Below, piece after piece: positions 1 to 12,331 of a DNA stretch of 42,952 bases; within the stretch, counting starts at the first letter, position 1, and every line of letters starts with the position of its first letter. The notes under the pieces are model-generated. The model was given only the letters and a program-made list of their open reading frames with translations. It was not told where the DNA came from and did not search any database. The DNA comes from Pezizomycotina sp. ARF18 (Eukaryota > Ascomycota), in the NCBI GenBank assembly GCA_002224055.1, contig AZLU01000297.1, positions 1 through 42,952 of the forward strand. Direction: 5' to 3'. A program made the position numbers and the translations under genes.

Positions 1-223
1 AAATAAACTTCCAGAACTTTCATCGTTAAGCTCGAGGTGTCGCACAAGATTCTGGTTTCCGTTTAGAAGACTGAGATACATTGTCGATATCTCTCGTATT
101 AATATTCTTCGCAGCCATCCGCAAAAAGGGAATGTCGTGTCCGGCACCCTCCCTTGAGACTTATCCTAATAGCGCCATGGCGAGGATGTTACTTATAGAT
201 AGGTGTCCTTTTATTCGTTTGAT

Positions 224-243
224 AAAAAAAAAAAAAAAAAAAA
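224..243. repeat. poly(A) tract, 20 nt
   Basis: Uninterrupted run of A. It is the first of about ten mononucleotide runs of 20 nt or more in the non-coding parts of the window. Confidence 0.9.
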
Positions 244-3170
244 GTTCGTCGTTCCTGCTCGGTGTGGGGTTCGCGTCGGTTTTCTCTTTCGCTCCTTGTC
301 ATCCTCAGCTCTTATCAACTGATTGACTTCCTTTATTCTTTTAACGTGACGTAACCCGGTAGCTACGATTCTCTCCTCAATTTCCCTCTTCTTTGCCGTT
401 ATTCATATACTGATACGTTTTTGAGTAGGATAATATGAACTATCTGCTAGAATCCAGAGTGAGATTCCTTTTGATTGGCGGTTGGGTGATATGCTTATTT
501 CTTCTTATGTGGAAACATTCAGGCGACACCAAAGGTACCACATCCGGGTTTCGCCTTCACCTCCGAGATTGGATCGAGATTAAATTATATACTTCATAAC
601 CAATTCCTGCGCAGGTGTTTCCCTTTATCTTTTTCCATAGAAGTAATAGGAGGTATGAATTCCAAACAGAGAATCCCCTCTTTATCGCTAAGGTAAATAC
701 TTGCCTAACGCTAACTGCAGGCAAAATAATAAAAAGGAGTTCAGTCATGATATGATTGAATAGCTTTAAAGAAGGAAAGGCTTGAAAAAGAGAAAGAACA
801 AAGAAAAAAAAAAAAAAATTAAAGAAAAAGAAAAGAGAGATACTAGTGGATATCGCCTTGTAACTTACCAAAAATCCGTGTTGTCGATGAGAAGGAAAGA
901 AGAGAAAAAGGAAAAAGAAGCAACCCTATCACGACATTAAAAAAAAGGAAGCAATTTTTCTTGATCAAAGGCAAGGAATAAAAAAGAAGTATACACAGGG
1001 AACGAACGACACCACCACCACGTATATCGGTTTTTTTTTTTTTTCGTCAATTATTCCACAAGGTTAAGGGAGTATTATTTCCCCATCCCAACCAGAATTT
1101 ATCATCCCTTCCAACTCTATCACTTCTCCTCAAAGTTTCTTACACGTTTTATTATAATATTCCGTGAGTTTGGAATATACTATATTCTATCGAAGTTATA
1201 ATGCTTAGGTGAATACTTATTCTCTCCAATCTTTCGCGGGTGGTGCGGTTCCTGTATCTTTCTGTATCGAGACAATCGTTATTAATCTTTAGCATCTCAA
1301 GTTGTCCTCTGCTAATAAATTTTTGTAATCAACTTTCAGTTCTCGGGTTGTTTAGTTAATCAAGAAAAATTCCCGTCCGACTGCAATAGTTTTGGCTCTC
1401 TCTGCGACGATCGATACCAATAAAGTCATTCAAATACGGTCTGCGGTCCCCAAACCTCCTTTATAGCCTCTTTCCTTTCCATTCCTCAATCTTGCTTTAT
1501 TTATATTTTACGAGTTGAGAGCAATCATAGTCCTACTTCCCTGAACTATTCCTCTCTTTATTGCTCTTTAATCCTCTTTATTTATTTCTCCTTGCTCTCT
1601 TCTCAAGGGACAAAAAAATATATAATCCTCAATATATTGCTTTACGTATATCCCGTCACTCCTTTAAAACGCAACATTATATTCGGTCCATCATTGAAAC
1701 CCCATTGTTCTTATTTTGTGCTCTTCGTTGACCTTACAACAACCTGCGAAATCGGGCACTGCACAGAATAGTACAGCCAGCAGTATATTACCAAGTATCA
1801 AGCGGGCAGAAGCAATAAGGGAACATCTCCTAATACTATACCCTTTTCATTTTTAAATTACTTTCTTAAGTAACACACACACTAACTATACTTTCAAAAA
1901 AACGACCTGACGCTTTTTCTATTTTTCCGTCCTTTAAAAATTCACACTCATTATTATTTGCCTTGCCTTGCATCTGCTTGAGGAGAAAAATAAAAAAAAT
2001 ATATTTTCTTTTTATATAATATTACTTTATACTTACCTTTTTTTTTTCCTCATCAATTTCAATTTCAACGTCTTTCTTCTCTCCTTTTTATAAAGGAAAA
2101 TTTTACGGTTACTCAAGAAAAAGCTCGTCACTTTTCTTTCTTCTCCATAGAAAGAAAGAGCCGATCCTTTTCTTCTTTTTTCTTCTTAATTATCTTCGTC
2201 TTCCTTCCTTCCTTCGTCCTATCTTTCTTCATTTCTCGGTGGAGTTCTAGTTCCTTTTTTTTTTTTTTTTAAACATCAAAATTCCCCTCCTATCTAAACG
2301 CAACGGCTGTGTTCGTACAAAAACAGGTTTAGGAAGGCACTCACCCGCAACGGTAAAATATCTTCTTTCCTCCCCAAATGTCAAATGCTTTCTTCACTCT
2401 TTCGACAATCATATCACTCACTTTGAGAGGAAATAAGAAGTAGAATTCGGCTTTCTGTCCTACTACTTGATCTGAGCGTGTTGATGAAAGGAGGGAAATA
2501 ATACTGGTTTACTAACGTTTTTGTTTCGATATTGGCTTCAGATCGATTATAACGCTCTTCGACTTTTATTTCGTATAAAAGGTTAACTACCAATCCGGTG
2601 TAAAAAAAATAAATCACACTCCGGCTGCCTCAATTTAGACCATCTCATTCCTCTCGCTTCCCGTGCAATTTGAAGCCAAAAGATGCTCATTGCTCCCGCC
2701 GCATTCTAACGTAAGGGTAATTAGCGTTGAAAAAAAAAAAAAAAAAAAAAGAGAGAGAGCGAACTGCTGCTCCAACGATTCCCTACGGCTCCTCGAAAGC
2801 TTTATTTCCTTCGTAAAGAAAAGAACCTACATCTGAAAGGCTCGCTTAATCGTAGCTCTTTTGAAAATTTCCTTGACGTAAGGTTCCTACGAAGAGGCTA
2901 TCATTCTTGGATAGAAAAAGCCGGCAAAGTTAGCAGATCAAATAGGGCGTCGACCGACGTTACGACACATCGTGTTGAAGGCTTAAGACGATGAATCAGA
3001 AGTCTCGCCACTATGGACTGAGGAAGAAACACAAGAGACGATGGAGAAGGTATTAAGGAGAGCAAAGGTTCAAGGGTAGTTGAGATTCACCAACGAATGA
3101 AGTGAGGTTGAAGGGAAACCTGGCTGGATTGTCCTTCGGATGCGATGATTTTTGCTCATGGACGGACTAT

Positions 3171-3171
<1 letters not shown>

Positions 3172-3201
<30 letters not shown>
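3172..3201. repeat. poly(T) tract, 30 nt
   Basis: Uninterrupted run of T just upstream of the Ser/Pro-rich gene. It may be part of that gene's promoter or leader, but its length is probably unstable. Confidence 0.9.
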
Positions 3202-3716
3202 CGAATATTAATACTGATACTTACCACTACGGATTTATCAGATTACGAGACATCTGCAAAATCGCCTGGCTCTTGCTAATTCAAGACGAAACGTGGTTGG
3301 GAAACCTGACTTTGGACACTATAGAACCTCGTGTTGATGAGGATCTCATGCTCCGGAGAAAGCCGCCCTCAGGATGGAAGCGGTTCCTCGCCAAGTTCTA
3401 CACTTGATAAACGACTCTAAGCTTATACGACGAAGAACAAGTTATGGTCTTCGACAATGTACGGTTATCCCGAGCATCGCAAGAAACGGCCAGAACGGCC
3501 GGTTTAGAAAGAACACAGCAAGTGATCCACGGCCGTGATGGTCAGCAGTACCATAACGGGCATCGTCACCTTCAGCATAATCAAACAAATGCGTAGACAT
3601 GTTACCTGGAAAGATTCGCACAAACTCCCTCAGTCTTCTCCTGTTACCATAACTCCCTACTTATCCACAGTCATATTCTTTAGCATTGTCCCCGACCAAG
3701 ACCGGTTCAGCCCCCA

Positions 3717-4162
3717 ATGCAAGAGTCATTCACAGCAACCCCTTTCACTCGTCACCGCCTCGAACACCTCCACATCGCACCATACCGATCAGGACCAATT
3801 TCCAGATCCTCCAATGCTGGAGGATTTCCAACTCAACACCCTAACCACAGTTGGAGAGGAAGTGCGGATTTACTTTTGTTTCTCGCCACTTCACCCTCCC
3901 CAGCTCAGATGATAAATAAAGTATCAAACGCTCCAGCGACCCCACCATCACGATCGAGCATGCTGCCGTCTTCGATGCTTAATACACCTGCGGCTGCCCC
4001 GAGACGCCGCCACAACCTGTTCAATTTTCACGACTTTGTCAATATCACGCCCAGCCCGCGCAAGGGCCGTGGACGGGTGCCAACCTACTACTGGGGCAGA
4101 ATCCCATGGCCATGGCATCCAGGAGACGATTGAATTTCGATGCCTACTGCCCAGCCCCTTAA
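3717..4162 (+). CDS. Ser/Pro-rich fungal regulator, possibly Nrm1/Whi5-like (C-terminal part)
   Basis: Only the C-terminal half can be followed; the true start lies upstream and was not found. In order the frame shows ADLLLFLATSPSPAQ (about 3874-3918), a TPPSRSSMLPSSMLNTP segment, FNFHDFVNITPSP (about 4021-4053) and, after a one-base frame change near 4053, AQGPW and RRRLNFD, with the stop at 4160-4162. This order (LFLATSPSP, PSSM.NTP, FNF.DFVN.TPSPAQ, RRRLNFD) matches, as far as I recall, a filamentous-fungal family of small cell-cycle transcription regulators of the Whi5/Nrm1 type. The TP and SP sites would suit CDK phosphorylation. I could not find the diagnostic GTB motif upstream, so the family name is tentative. 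It could simply be an uncharacterised conserved fungal protein. Confidence 0.45.
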
Positions 4163-6531
4163 ATGGAGCATGATGACCGCCGGAAACCTGATGATCGATG
4201 GAAGCGAGAGCGTGGAAATGGATCCAAATGGGCTGCATGGCCTCGTATGAATTAGGAGGCGATCTCTATCACCTACGTTAGGACAACAATAATTGCTGCT
4301 GCTTTTCAGCTCGATACAGCATTTGCCTATGAGGATAAAGCCTACTTGCTTTTTTCTTACACCAACCTCCGGATCCTCGGAGCTATCTTTTTTAAACCAA
4401 AAGTTCATCAAGCTTCTTCTATCGTGTTTTCTTGTTCTAATCTTTCCCCTTTCTCTTATCCATTATCACGCCGGGTTTCGTTTACCCATCATCTCCAAAA
4501 AAAAAAATGCATACTCACTTATACCTGACGGTTCTGCTTTCATTTGTATCCAACTCGAGTACCCCTTCTTTGTTTCTCCGCTTGCTCCTTCTTCTTGCTG
4601 TTAATTTTCCTTATGGTTGTTGTCACTTTAAATTTTCGTTTCTCTATTTCTTCCCAAAAAGAACACATCGGATTTTATTTTGCATTTGATTTCAATTCAG
4701 GTTTGGACTCAGTTCGGCGAATATGCTCTATACGATCAAAACAACTATTTAAACGTACACCGCCATCAACCCCCTTTCTACGGCCCTTAAGATTCATTCT
4801 CGACGTTGTCACACGGTTAACGAGGCCCTGCTCTATTGTATATATCCCATTAATGTAAATATTTATCGTTTACTTTCAAAGTATCTTCATGTACATTCTC
4901 ATAACTACCCTTTTCGCCCAGCTCATTTACACTTCTATATTTGCGATTTCATTCCCCTTTTCACATTTTTATCTCTTATCACCTTCATCTGGTACCTTTT
5001 ATTTCTCTTTTTTTTCTAGTATTTTGGGGGATACAAGTTTCAACGGTATCCGGTACAGCAGTCGTTTATTCTTTCTTTCCTTTCTCTTTTTTGCATTTTC
5101 TCCCTTGACTTCAAAAGCACATACATACTTTACACATATATAAACATAACTTCCTAATTTCCACTTACCACTACATCTATTACTTGGGTTTTCTGGCTTC
5201 CTAACTTTCTCCCCTGCGTTTCCTTCCAAAATTCAGAGGATTCTCCTCAATTTATACTCATACCTAACTACCAAGTATTTCTCATGTACTCTATATCCTT
5301 ATTCTTTCTACTCTTCTTTGATACTTTGATAGTATCAAGAGCTCTCCCTCCCCTCTCCCTTTCTCTTTGTTATTGTTTGTTAAAAATTACGCTACATTGT
5401 CTATATGCAGTTTTCTCCTAGCTGCATGCCTTCCGGGCTTTTACCTTTAATTATACCCCGCCTCTGGTGATTCATATGTTGTTTTTCGATTTCTTTTTGT
5501 TTTTCTTGGAGAGGCCTGTGTTTTTTTTTTTTTTTTTTTTTTTTTTTGGTATCAGGATTCAAACATTTCAAGTTGTTCTCTTCACTTTCTTCTTTTTTAA
5601 GTGGACGTATACTTAAATACTTAAGTACTTATCACATAGCGTATTATTCTATTACTGATGTTTCTATTGTGTATAAAGAATCAAATGGAGAAGAAGGTCG
5701 GTTTTATTCATTTTTCTAAACTACCTAGAACAAATTACCAGAAGTATGGTATATTGAGACCAGTATACTATATATATGAAAACCATTTATGATGAACTTC
5801 GTAGGTTTGCTATATCGACTGGCTTCAGTTCTATGATATGTAGCTCTTCAATCTCAATATTACGGGATTATAATTATAGGAACCTTCTCAGAAAGAAGAA
5901 CAAGGACTTCGAAAGTAGATTTAGATATGACGGTTTGAAGTCACTCTTTTGCAGCTCAAGGAGAGATGTTATTATCCGAGTCCTTTATAGAAGCTTCAGA
6001 TATATATCGCATACGTAGGCCCCAACCTGGGCAAGTTTCAACGATATGAGGCTGATATAAGATTAATATACGTTCAATAATATAGCTATATAGATATGTC
6101 CGACATGCACAGTAGCTAGTAGATCTCAAGGAGAGCTTGTCTGAATATTCGTTAAGCACTTACTTCTTTTTCACTCCTTGTACTAGTAGTACCTAGGTAG
6201 TGATATATCATGATATCTGATCCATGAAATGTTCTTCGCTCTTTTAATACAAGGGTCCAAGTATTTTGCTATCTTTAAAAATCCCTCGACGCCTTTGTTT
6301 GTCGACGTTTTGATTAAGCGATTGGTTTAACTCTGCAAGGGCAATCCCGGGAACCTTACTCACTACTCTATCTATTTTTAAACCGACTGAGCGTTTAAAA
6401 AACCTCAGATGAAGAACCCAGAAACTCATTCTCCCCTTTCAAACTACTCAAGTTACCTACTTTTTTTTTTTTTTTTTTAAACTGTACTACCAGTATTTAG
6501 CCCAATTGCCTTAAAACTCGCATATGGCGAC
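4163..6531. other. Intergenic region
   Basis: No supported gene. It is strongly pyrimidine-rich up to about 5.6 kb, with 27 T at 5521-5547, then A/T-rich. It must hold the 3' end of the gene ending at 4162 and the promoter of COQ6. Short open frames here resemble no known protein. Confidence 0.6.
5521..5547. repeat. poly(T) tract, 27 nt
   Basis: Uninterrupted T run in the intergenic region upstream of COQ6. Confidence 0.9.
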
Positions 6532-8350
6532 ATGTCGCTCCTTTGCAGGCGACCAGGCTCCAGCATCACCAAATTGTTCCAGCCCCTGCGGACACATGCA
6601 GCTGTAGCTCATCATTATTATCCCCGCCGGCGGCATTCGTCGGAGGTTCCCAGGTCTGACGTTTGCGATGTCGTTATAGTCGGCGGCGGACCGGCGGGTT
6701 AACGCTTGCGACGGCGCTCCGTACGTGCGCAATTGCTTGCTTCTTCATTGTTTCTAGTTGTTTTAAACTATAATGCGTTACCTTTTTTGTGTTGCTAATG
6801 TCGGAGGGGAAAATCGTTTGTAGGTTCGTCCTCCGTCACGAGGAACATGAAGATATCCCTCGTCGAAGGGATGGATTTATCTTCCTCGAAGAATTGGACG
6901 CCGCAACCTGGGAACTTTTCGAACAGAGTCAGCTCTCTTACGCCGGCGAGCGTGGAGTTTATGCAGAGTAATTTTTTTTGGAAAGAATTCTCGATTTGCT
7001 TTTTTGGCTACTACGAGCTGTTTTAGGTACTGATGAAGAATTTCTCTCTTTTTTCTTAAGCAATCGGAGCATGGAAGAACATTGCTCGCGACCGGGTCGC
7101 AGATTACAGCGAGATGCAAGTCTGGGACGGCGTATCGGACGCGCGCATAGGGTTCGACTGGCAGAATACCAGCGGCGACGGGACGATAGCGTATATGTGC
7201 GAGAACCTAAACCTCACGCACGCCCTGCTGGAAACACTCTCGACGGGGGGCAGCTCGGATATTACGGATAAAACCCGCGTGGAGAAGATTAGCTTGGGGA
7301 AAGATGTCGACGGCGTGGATCTATCCGAGTGGCGGTCGTGGAGCTATCCGACGGGCGGAAGCTGACGGCGAGGTTGCTAGTCGGTGCCGACGGGGCGAAT
7401 AGTCCCGTGCGCACGTTCGCGGAGATCGAGAGCAGGGGGTGGGATTACGGGAGGCACGGGCTCGTGGCGACGCTGCGGGTTGAGGAGACGGGGGATAGGA
7501 AGGTCGCTTACCAGCGGTTTTTGCCGACGGGCCGTTGGCTTTACTTCCGGTATCGATGAACCTTCCAGAAAGAGAAAAGAGAAAAAATTTGTCTTTTTCT
7601 TTGTTTGGGAATGTATCACTGATATACAGAGCTAGCTACGGGTAATTACGCCACCCTAGTCTGGTCGACGACGCCAAGAACGCGGCGCACCTGAAGAGCC
7701 TACCCGAGGAAGAATTCGTAGCGCTCGTCAACGCCGGTTTCCGCTTATCCCACGTCGACATAGCGTACATGCACACAATATCTTCGGGTATAGCAGAGGA
7801 ATGAAGTGGAGGGAAACGGTTACAAGGTTCCCCGACCCGCCGCTTGTGCCGACGAGGATTCTTGGCGTGCAAGAAAAGACGAGGGCTAGCTTTCCGTTGA
7901 AGCTGAGGCACGCGGATTCGTACATTGGGGAGGGTTGCGCTGGTTGGTATGTTCACATATGTCACCCTTGATCTCGCGATTTGAAAAACACGTGCTAATA
8001 CAGGTTTTTAATCACAGTGACGCAGCCCATACAACACACCCGCTCGCCGGCCAAGGATTAAACTCGGGAATCGGTGACGTGCAATCACTCGTGCGAGCGA
8101 TAGAGCAGGCCGTCCTGCACGGGCAAGATATCGGCTCCGTTCTTTCGCTGCAACCGTACTGGTCCGATAGGTACCTGACGAATAACGCCATGCTGGGCGT
8201 GGTGGATAAGCTGCACAAGCTGTACTCCGTTCAGAGCGGCCGCTGGTGCCGCTGCGGAGCTACGGTTTGGAGTTGGTGAACCAGAATTGGTTCGGCATCA
8301 AGAACTTCTTGATGAAGCGGGCGGCGGGTTGGGTGGGCAGTTTTAAATGA
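6532..8350 (+). CDS. COQ6: Ubiquinone biosynthesis monooxygenase COQ6
   Basis: Flavin-dependent monooxygenase that hydroxylates the ubiquinone precursor ring (C5), on the matrix face of the mitochondrial inner membrane as part of the coenzyme Q complex. The start at 6532 gives an Arg-rich N-terminus suited to mitochondrial import. It is followed by the FAD Rossmann motif DVVIVGGGPAG, then NRVSSLTPASVEFMQ, EMQVWDGVSDARIGFDW, the LLVGADGANSPVR motif (FAD/NADH-binding DG type) and GDAAHTTHPLAGQGLNSG, which contacts FAD. Apparent exons: 6532-6720, 6824-6967, 7061-7549, 7636-7946, 8018-8350. The expected reading ends in VNQNWFGIKNFLMKRAAG. Frame changes from single-base losses are seen near 6700, 7325, 7532, 7672, 7930 and 8238, each beside short G/C runs, and conserved sequence resumes at once. 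I read these as sequence errors. The gene converges on the SmG gene. Confidence 0.93.
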
Positions 8351-8735
8351 ACTTTTAAAGAATAGTAAATACTTTACTTCACTTGTATATATTCTGCAAA
8401 GTTTTAGGTATATATCGAAACATCGCTCTCTCAATAGGTCTAGAGAAGCTCTCTCAAATGTTCTTTGACGATTTGCATTTTCCATCCTAGTAGTACATTT
8501 TGCAAGAGACACACAAGAAGGCAGTATAGTAATAACCCCCCCAAAAAATATCCTCAAGGACTTCTCATCCATTCTTTAATTGTAGTAAAGGATACATGGA
8601 CGCTAGGTAGTCGATCATGGACGTAGTCGTAGCTTAGAAGACGTGTTTATGTGAAAGCGACGTAGTTTTCTCGCGAAAGAACATGAAGGCAATATATTGT
8701 CGAAAATATCGAAAAACCACACACACGTCGGAGCA

Positions 8736-9231
8736 TCATGATATTCTCTCCAGAGCCTGCAAAGAAAGAGACACGGAAGTCAGTAAGAGTATCTTCGACG
8801 GATGGTAGAGCTATGAAAATAGTAGACCGGTTTTTCTTACTTCGAGCATGACCACCGAGTTACCGCGGATGACGACCGTGCCTATCCTGACTTTCTCGCC
8901 GCCGGCTTCTCCTCGACGCAGTCGTCCAGGCAGAGGTTTAGGAAGATCTACGTGATAAGGAAAAGACCCAACGTTAGATTCAATATCGTCGAAAAATTGA
9001 GCAGCACCGTTTCACGCGACGGAGCTAGCAGTAGTAGGAGCGGGACGCACATCATATCCGCGCAGCACACCGATGATCTTTCGCGACCCGTTGAGCTGGA
9101 CGAAGAGGCGCTTCTCGAGGTACTAAGGGCAGAAAAACGTGGAGAATTTTAGTTTGAGCGCTCAGAAAGAGACAAGAGCAGCGTCGAAGGAATGAATCGC
9201 ACCTTTTCAGTTCGGGTTGAGGAGGCGCCAT
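8736..9231 (-). CDS. SMX2: Small nuclear ribonucleoprotein G (SmG)
   Basis: Core Sm-ring protein of the spliceosomal U1, U2, U4 and U5 snRNPs, about 77 residues. There are four exons: 9231 to about 9206, 9122-9051, 8947-8841 and 8756-8736. Exon 1 starts MAPPQPELK. Exon 2 encodes the Sm1 strand (YLEKRLFVQLNGSRKIIGVL, ending RGYD). Exon 3 carries IFLNLCLDDCVEE and the Sm2 motif VRIGTVVIRGNSVVMLE. Exon 4 adds ALERIS and the stop. VVIRGNSVVMLEALERI is diagnostic for SmG against the other Sm and LSm proteins. Exon 3 is 107 nt instead of 108, and the frame breaks near 8909 where a CC-GG doublet lacks one base. Exon 1 also seems to lack one A at its donor. Both look like sequence errors. The gene shares a short divergent promoter with VPS33. 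Confidence 0.93.
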
Positions 9232-9689
9232 GGCTGTTACTTAAGCTGGGGAATAGATGGGGGTGGCGATCAGGGTCGTAATAGAAGGGAGATCGTGGAG
9301 GAGGAAGAACTTGCGTCGTAGCGAGCTTGGTGAGGAAGAACTTGTGGTTTCTTTCTCTTAGTGTTGGTGTTTTGTAGAAGAGGAAAGAATTGAATCGCAA
9401 GTTTTTCAATGCCTGATAAAATTCTCTTTTGCTTTTTTCCCTCTTTCTTTTCTAAACCGCGTCAAATCCCCCGAAACTTCAAGGGGATTTTTAGTGCGGC
9501 TCTGCGGCAAAGACAGAGCAAGCAAGCTCTTCCATTAAACGACGTCAAAGGAAAAGGGTCAAATCTCGAGCGACACGCGGTCACGATTTCCGAAGACGAA
9601 GAAACGCTTATTATAGACAGTAGTATTTTGAACAGCTTTACTGACGCTTCTTCGACCTCTCTCGTCTTCAACTTTCATCGTTTCCGAAT
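9232..9689. promoter_or_regulatory. Divergent promoter region of SmG and VPS33
   Basis: This 458-nt interval separates the start codons of two divergently transcribed housekeeping genes, so both promoters must lie here. No TATA box or named factor site stands out. Pyrimidine-rich stretches occur near 9420-9460. Confidence 0.6.
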
Positions 9690-12070
9690 ATGGCGCCGCA
9701 GTCTGAGGCTGGAGGGATCGATACGGCCAAGATCAAGGAGCAGGCGCTCAAGGATCTGTGCGGCATCCTCGAAGGGGTGAGCGCGAATTCCTACCTCTCT
9801 CCACTCCCGCTAGCTCACTTGAAGCTCTGTTCTATATTTAAAAGCGCTTGTACTAATTGGCGAACGTTTTTATTCTTTCGAAAGCTCTAGGTCAGGGGAA
9901 AGAAGACGCTCGTCGTGGAGAAATCCCTCGGAGGGCCGCTCAGTCTGATCGCAAAGTTCTCCATCCTCCAGGTAAAGCGAACACATCTTATGAACCAAAC
10001 CTCCTCTCGCGCAAAAAATTTAACCCGCTAATAGCTCCGCGAGCGTATATAGGACTATGGCGTCGACAGCCTCTTCTGGCTGGAAGACGACCAGGTCGAC
10101 TTTCAGCTCCAGCGGAACGTAATCTACCTCTCCCGCTGTACCCCGCGCAAAGTCGGCCTAATAGCCTCGCAGCTCAAGCGCGCCCCCAAAACCGCTCTCG
10201 GTCACGACTTTGAAATATCCGTCTTCTTCGTACCCCGCCGAACCCTCGCATGCGACCGTATATTCGAAGACGAAGGTGTCTTCGGCGACGTCACGATCGG
10301 CGAGTTGCCGCTGTACTTTATCCCGCTCGAAGAAGACGTGTTATCGCTGGAGCTGTCAGATTCGTTCCAGGAGTTATATTTGCATAAAGACTACACGTCG
10401 ATTTTTTACTCTGCTAAAGCGCTGATGCAGCTGCAGGAGATGTACGGGTTGTTTCCGAGGATAACGGGCCAGGGGGATAAAGCGAGGAGTTTGGTGGATA
10501 CGCTGCTGCGCATGAGGAGCGAGAAGCAGGTTGAGGATCCGGTCGTGTTAACGCCGAGTTCTATTATCGATAACGTGATTGTTATCGATCGCGCGGCGGA
10601 TTTCGTGACGCCGCTGCTGACGCAGTTGACGTACGAGGGCTTATCGATGAGGTTTACGGGGTTGAGAATTGTAAATCATATCTTCTACTTTTTCTATTTC
10701 TTTGGGCTTGTCTAATATTTTACTTCTTAGCACACGTCGAACTCGATTCCTCGCTCGTAGCCTCACCGGGAGGAGTCCAAGGCGGAACAGGATCATCTTC
10801 GACGGGAACATCTCCCAACAAGGTGGGCTGGGCGGTACTCCGCAAGCGAAGAAGCGAAAGGTCTTACTCGACGGCGCGGACAACGTCTTCAGCTCCTTGC
10901 GGGACGCAAACTACTCTTCCATCCCGCAGCTGCTGCGGAAGACGGCGAAAAGGGTCGAAGCAGACTTTGAGAAGCGGAAGGACGCCAAGACGGTGACGGA
11001 GATGAAGCAGTACGTGTCGAAAGTGCTGGGCCGGCGCAGGTGGACAGGAACTCTTTAACGATGCGTAAGCAGAGCTCTTAATATCCCTTCTTTTGCACCA
11101 AATACCTTTGATAAATCCAGACTAATGGTGGTTATTGCTAAAATACTAAAACTATAGACGCCAACATCGCCGAACAAATAACAAAGTCGTAAACTCCGAC
11201 CTCTTCTCCAAAGCCTAGAAGTCCAACAATCCCTAATAGCCGGCTACTCCCCACCGCGCAGCACGACAACATCGAAGAACTAATCGCCCGCGGAGCCTCC
11301 GTAACATCCGTCCTCCGATTGCTCTGCATATACTCCTGCATATCCACGGGCTTCAAACCTAAAGAGTTCGATTTTTTTAGGAAGGAAGTACTGCAGGCGT
11401 ATGGTTACGAGCACGTCCTCACGCTCGACGCGCTGGATAAGCTGAAGCTGTTCCAGTCGAGGACAATGGCGGGAGTACTGGTTCCATCGCGAACAGGACG
11501 AATTATGATGCCGTTAGGAAGCCGATGCGGCTAATATACGAGGAAGTAAATGAGGCCGAACCGGATGATGTCGCGTACGTGTACAGCGGGTACGCGCCGT
11601 TGAGTGTACGGCTCGTCCAGTGTGTGATACAGAAGCACGTCGTCGCCGGTGCGGCGAAGGGTGTTGTTGGAGGAGTAAATACCGCCGCGACGGCGGGGTG
11701 GAAGGGTTTCGAGGATACGCTGAAGTACGTAGGGGGGAAAACGTTCGATGAAGTGCAGAGGGGGAGGATAAGGCGGTTAGGGCTAGGATGATACTGAACG
11801 GGCAGAACGAGAAGAAGATTACTATTGTTTTCTTTTGGGTGGCGTTACGTTTACGGAGATTGCGGCGCTGAGGTATATCGCGAAGCAGGAGGAAGGTAAG
11901 ATATACTTTTTACGATGAGTATATGTTTTTGGCTACGAGGAAAGATATTGTAGATGCTAATATTGGTTTTTGGAGGAACAGGTCGCAGAGATATCATTAT
12001 TGCTACGACGTCTATTATCAGCGGAGACAGACTGATAAGAGCAGCGATCGCTGATTCGTCTACTGGCTGA
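9690..12070 (+). CDS. VPS33: Vacuolar protein sorting protein VPS33 (Sec1/Munc18 family)
   Basis: SM-family protein that binds SNAREs and templates their assembly. It is a shared subunit of the HOPS and CORVET tethers on vacuoles and endosomes. Exon 1 (9690-9776) starts MAPQSEAGG; exon 2 (9891-9971) has GKKTLVVEKSLGGPLSLIAK; a long exon from 10053 carries DYGVDSLFWLEDD, LIASQLKRAPK, IFYSAKALMQLQEMYGLFPRI and DNVIVIDRAADFVTPLLTQL, which is typical Sec1-like sequence. Later parts show SSLRDANYSSIPQLLRKTAK, GFKPKEFDFFRKEVLQAYG and, in the last exons, GGVTFTEIAALRYIAKQEE then RRDIIIATTSIISGDRLI, the VPS33-type C-terminus. The stop is at 12068-12070. Single-base frame changes occur near 10650, 10820, 11032, 11180, 11480 and 11760. 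The total coding length fits the usual 600-700 residues. The gene is convergent with UBA3 (262 nt between stops). Confidence 0.93.
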
Positions 12071-12331
12071 AGGCTATTTATATCTAAACATTATAAGTTG
12101 AATGAAGGCTTCTGAAGATACCTATTTTATTTCTTTCATTTTCTGCTATGTTTTTGCTTATCGTTTCTGTTTATCATGAAATAGCGCCGTAATTGCATAT
12201 GAAAATACGATTAAGAGAGGGAAAAAAAAACATAGGATATAACAAGACGATGAAAAATCTTATGCTATAAAGAAAAAAAAAACATATATGCTCTCTGAAT
12301 GCTTAAACCAAACAAATGTCATGTGTAAAGT

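Larger units (their letters stand above)
1..3430. other. Long region without a recognisable gene
   Basis: No open frame here gives a recognisable protein. The region is rich in pyrimidine tracts and A/T runs (20 A at 224-243, 21 A at 2730-2750, 30 T at 3172-3201). It could be promoter and long 5' leader for the Ser/Pro-rich gene that ends at 4162, since fungal regulators often have long leaders, but no start site or intron chain could be assigned. A small open frame from 2991 begins with a basic stretch and resembles no family. Confidence 0.5.

Noticed and set aside
3102-3407. 101-codon plus-strand frame through the 30-T run
   Set aside because: Its length depends on the homopolymer coded as poly-Phe, and the rest matches nothing recognised.
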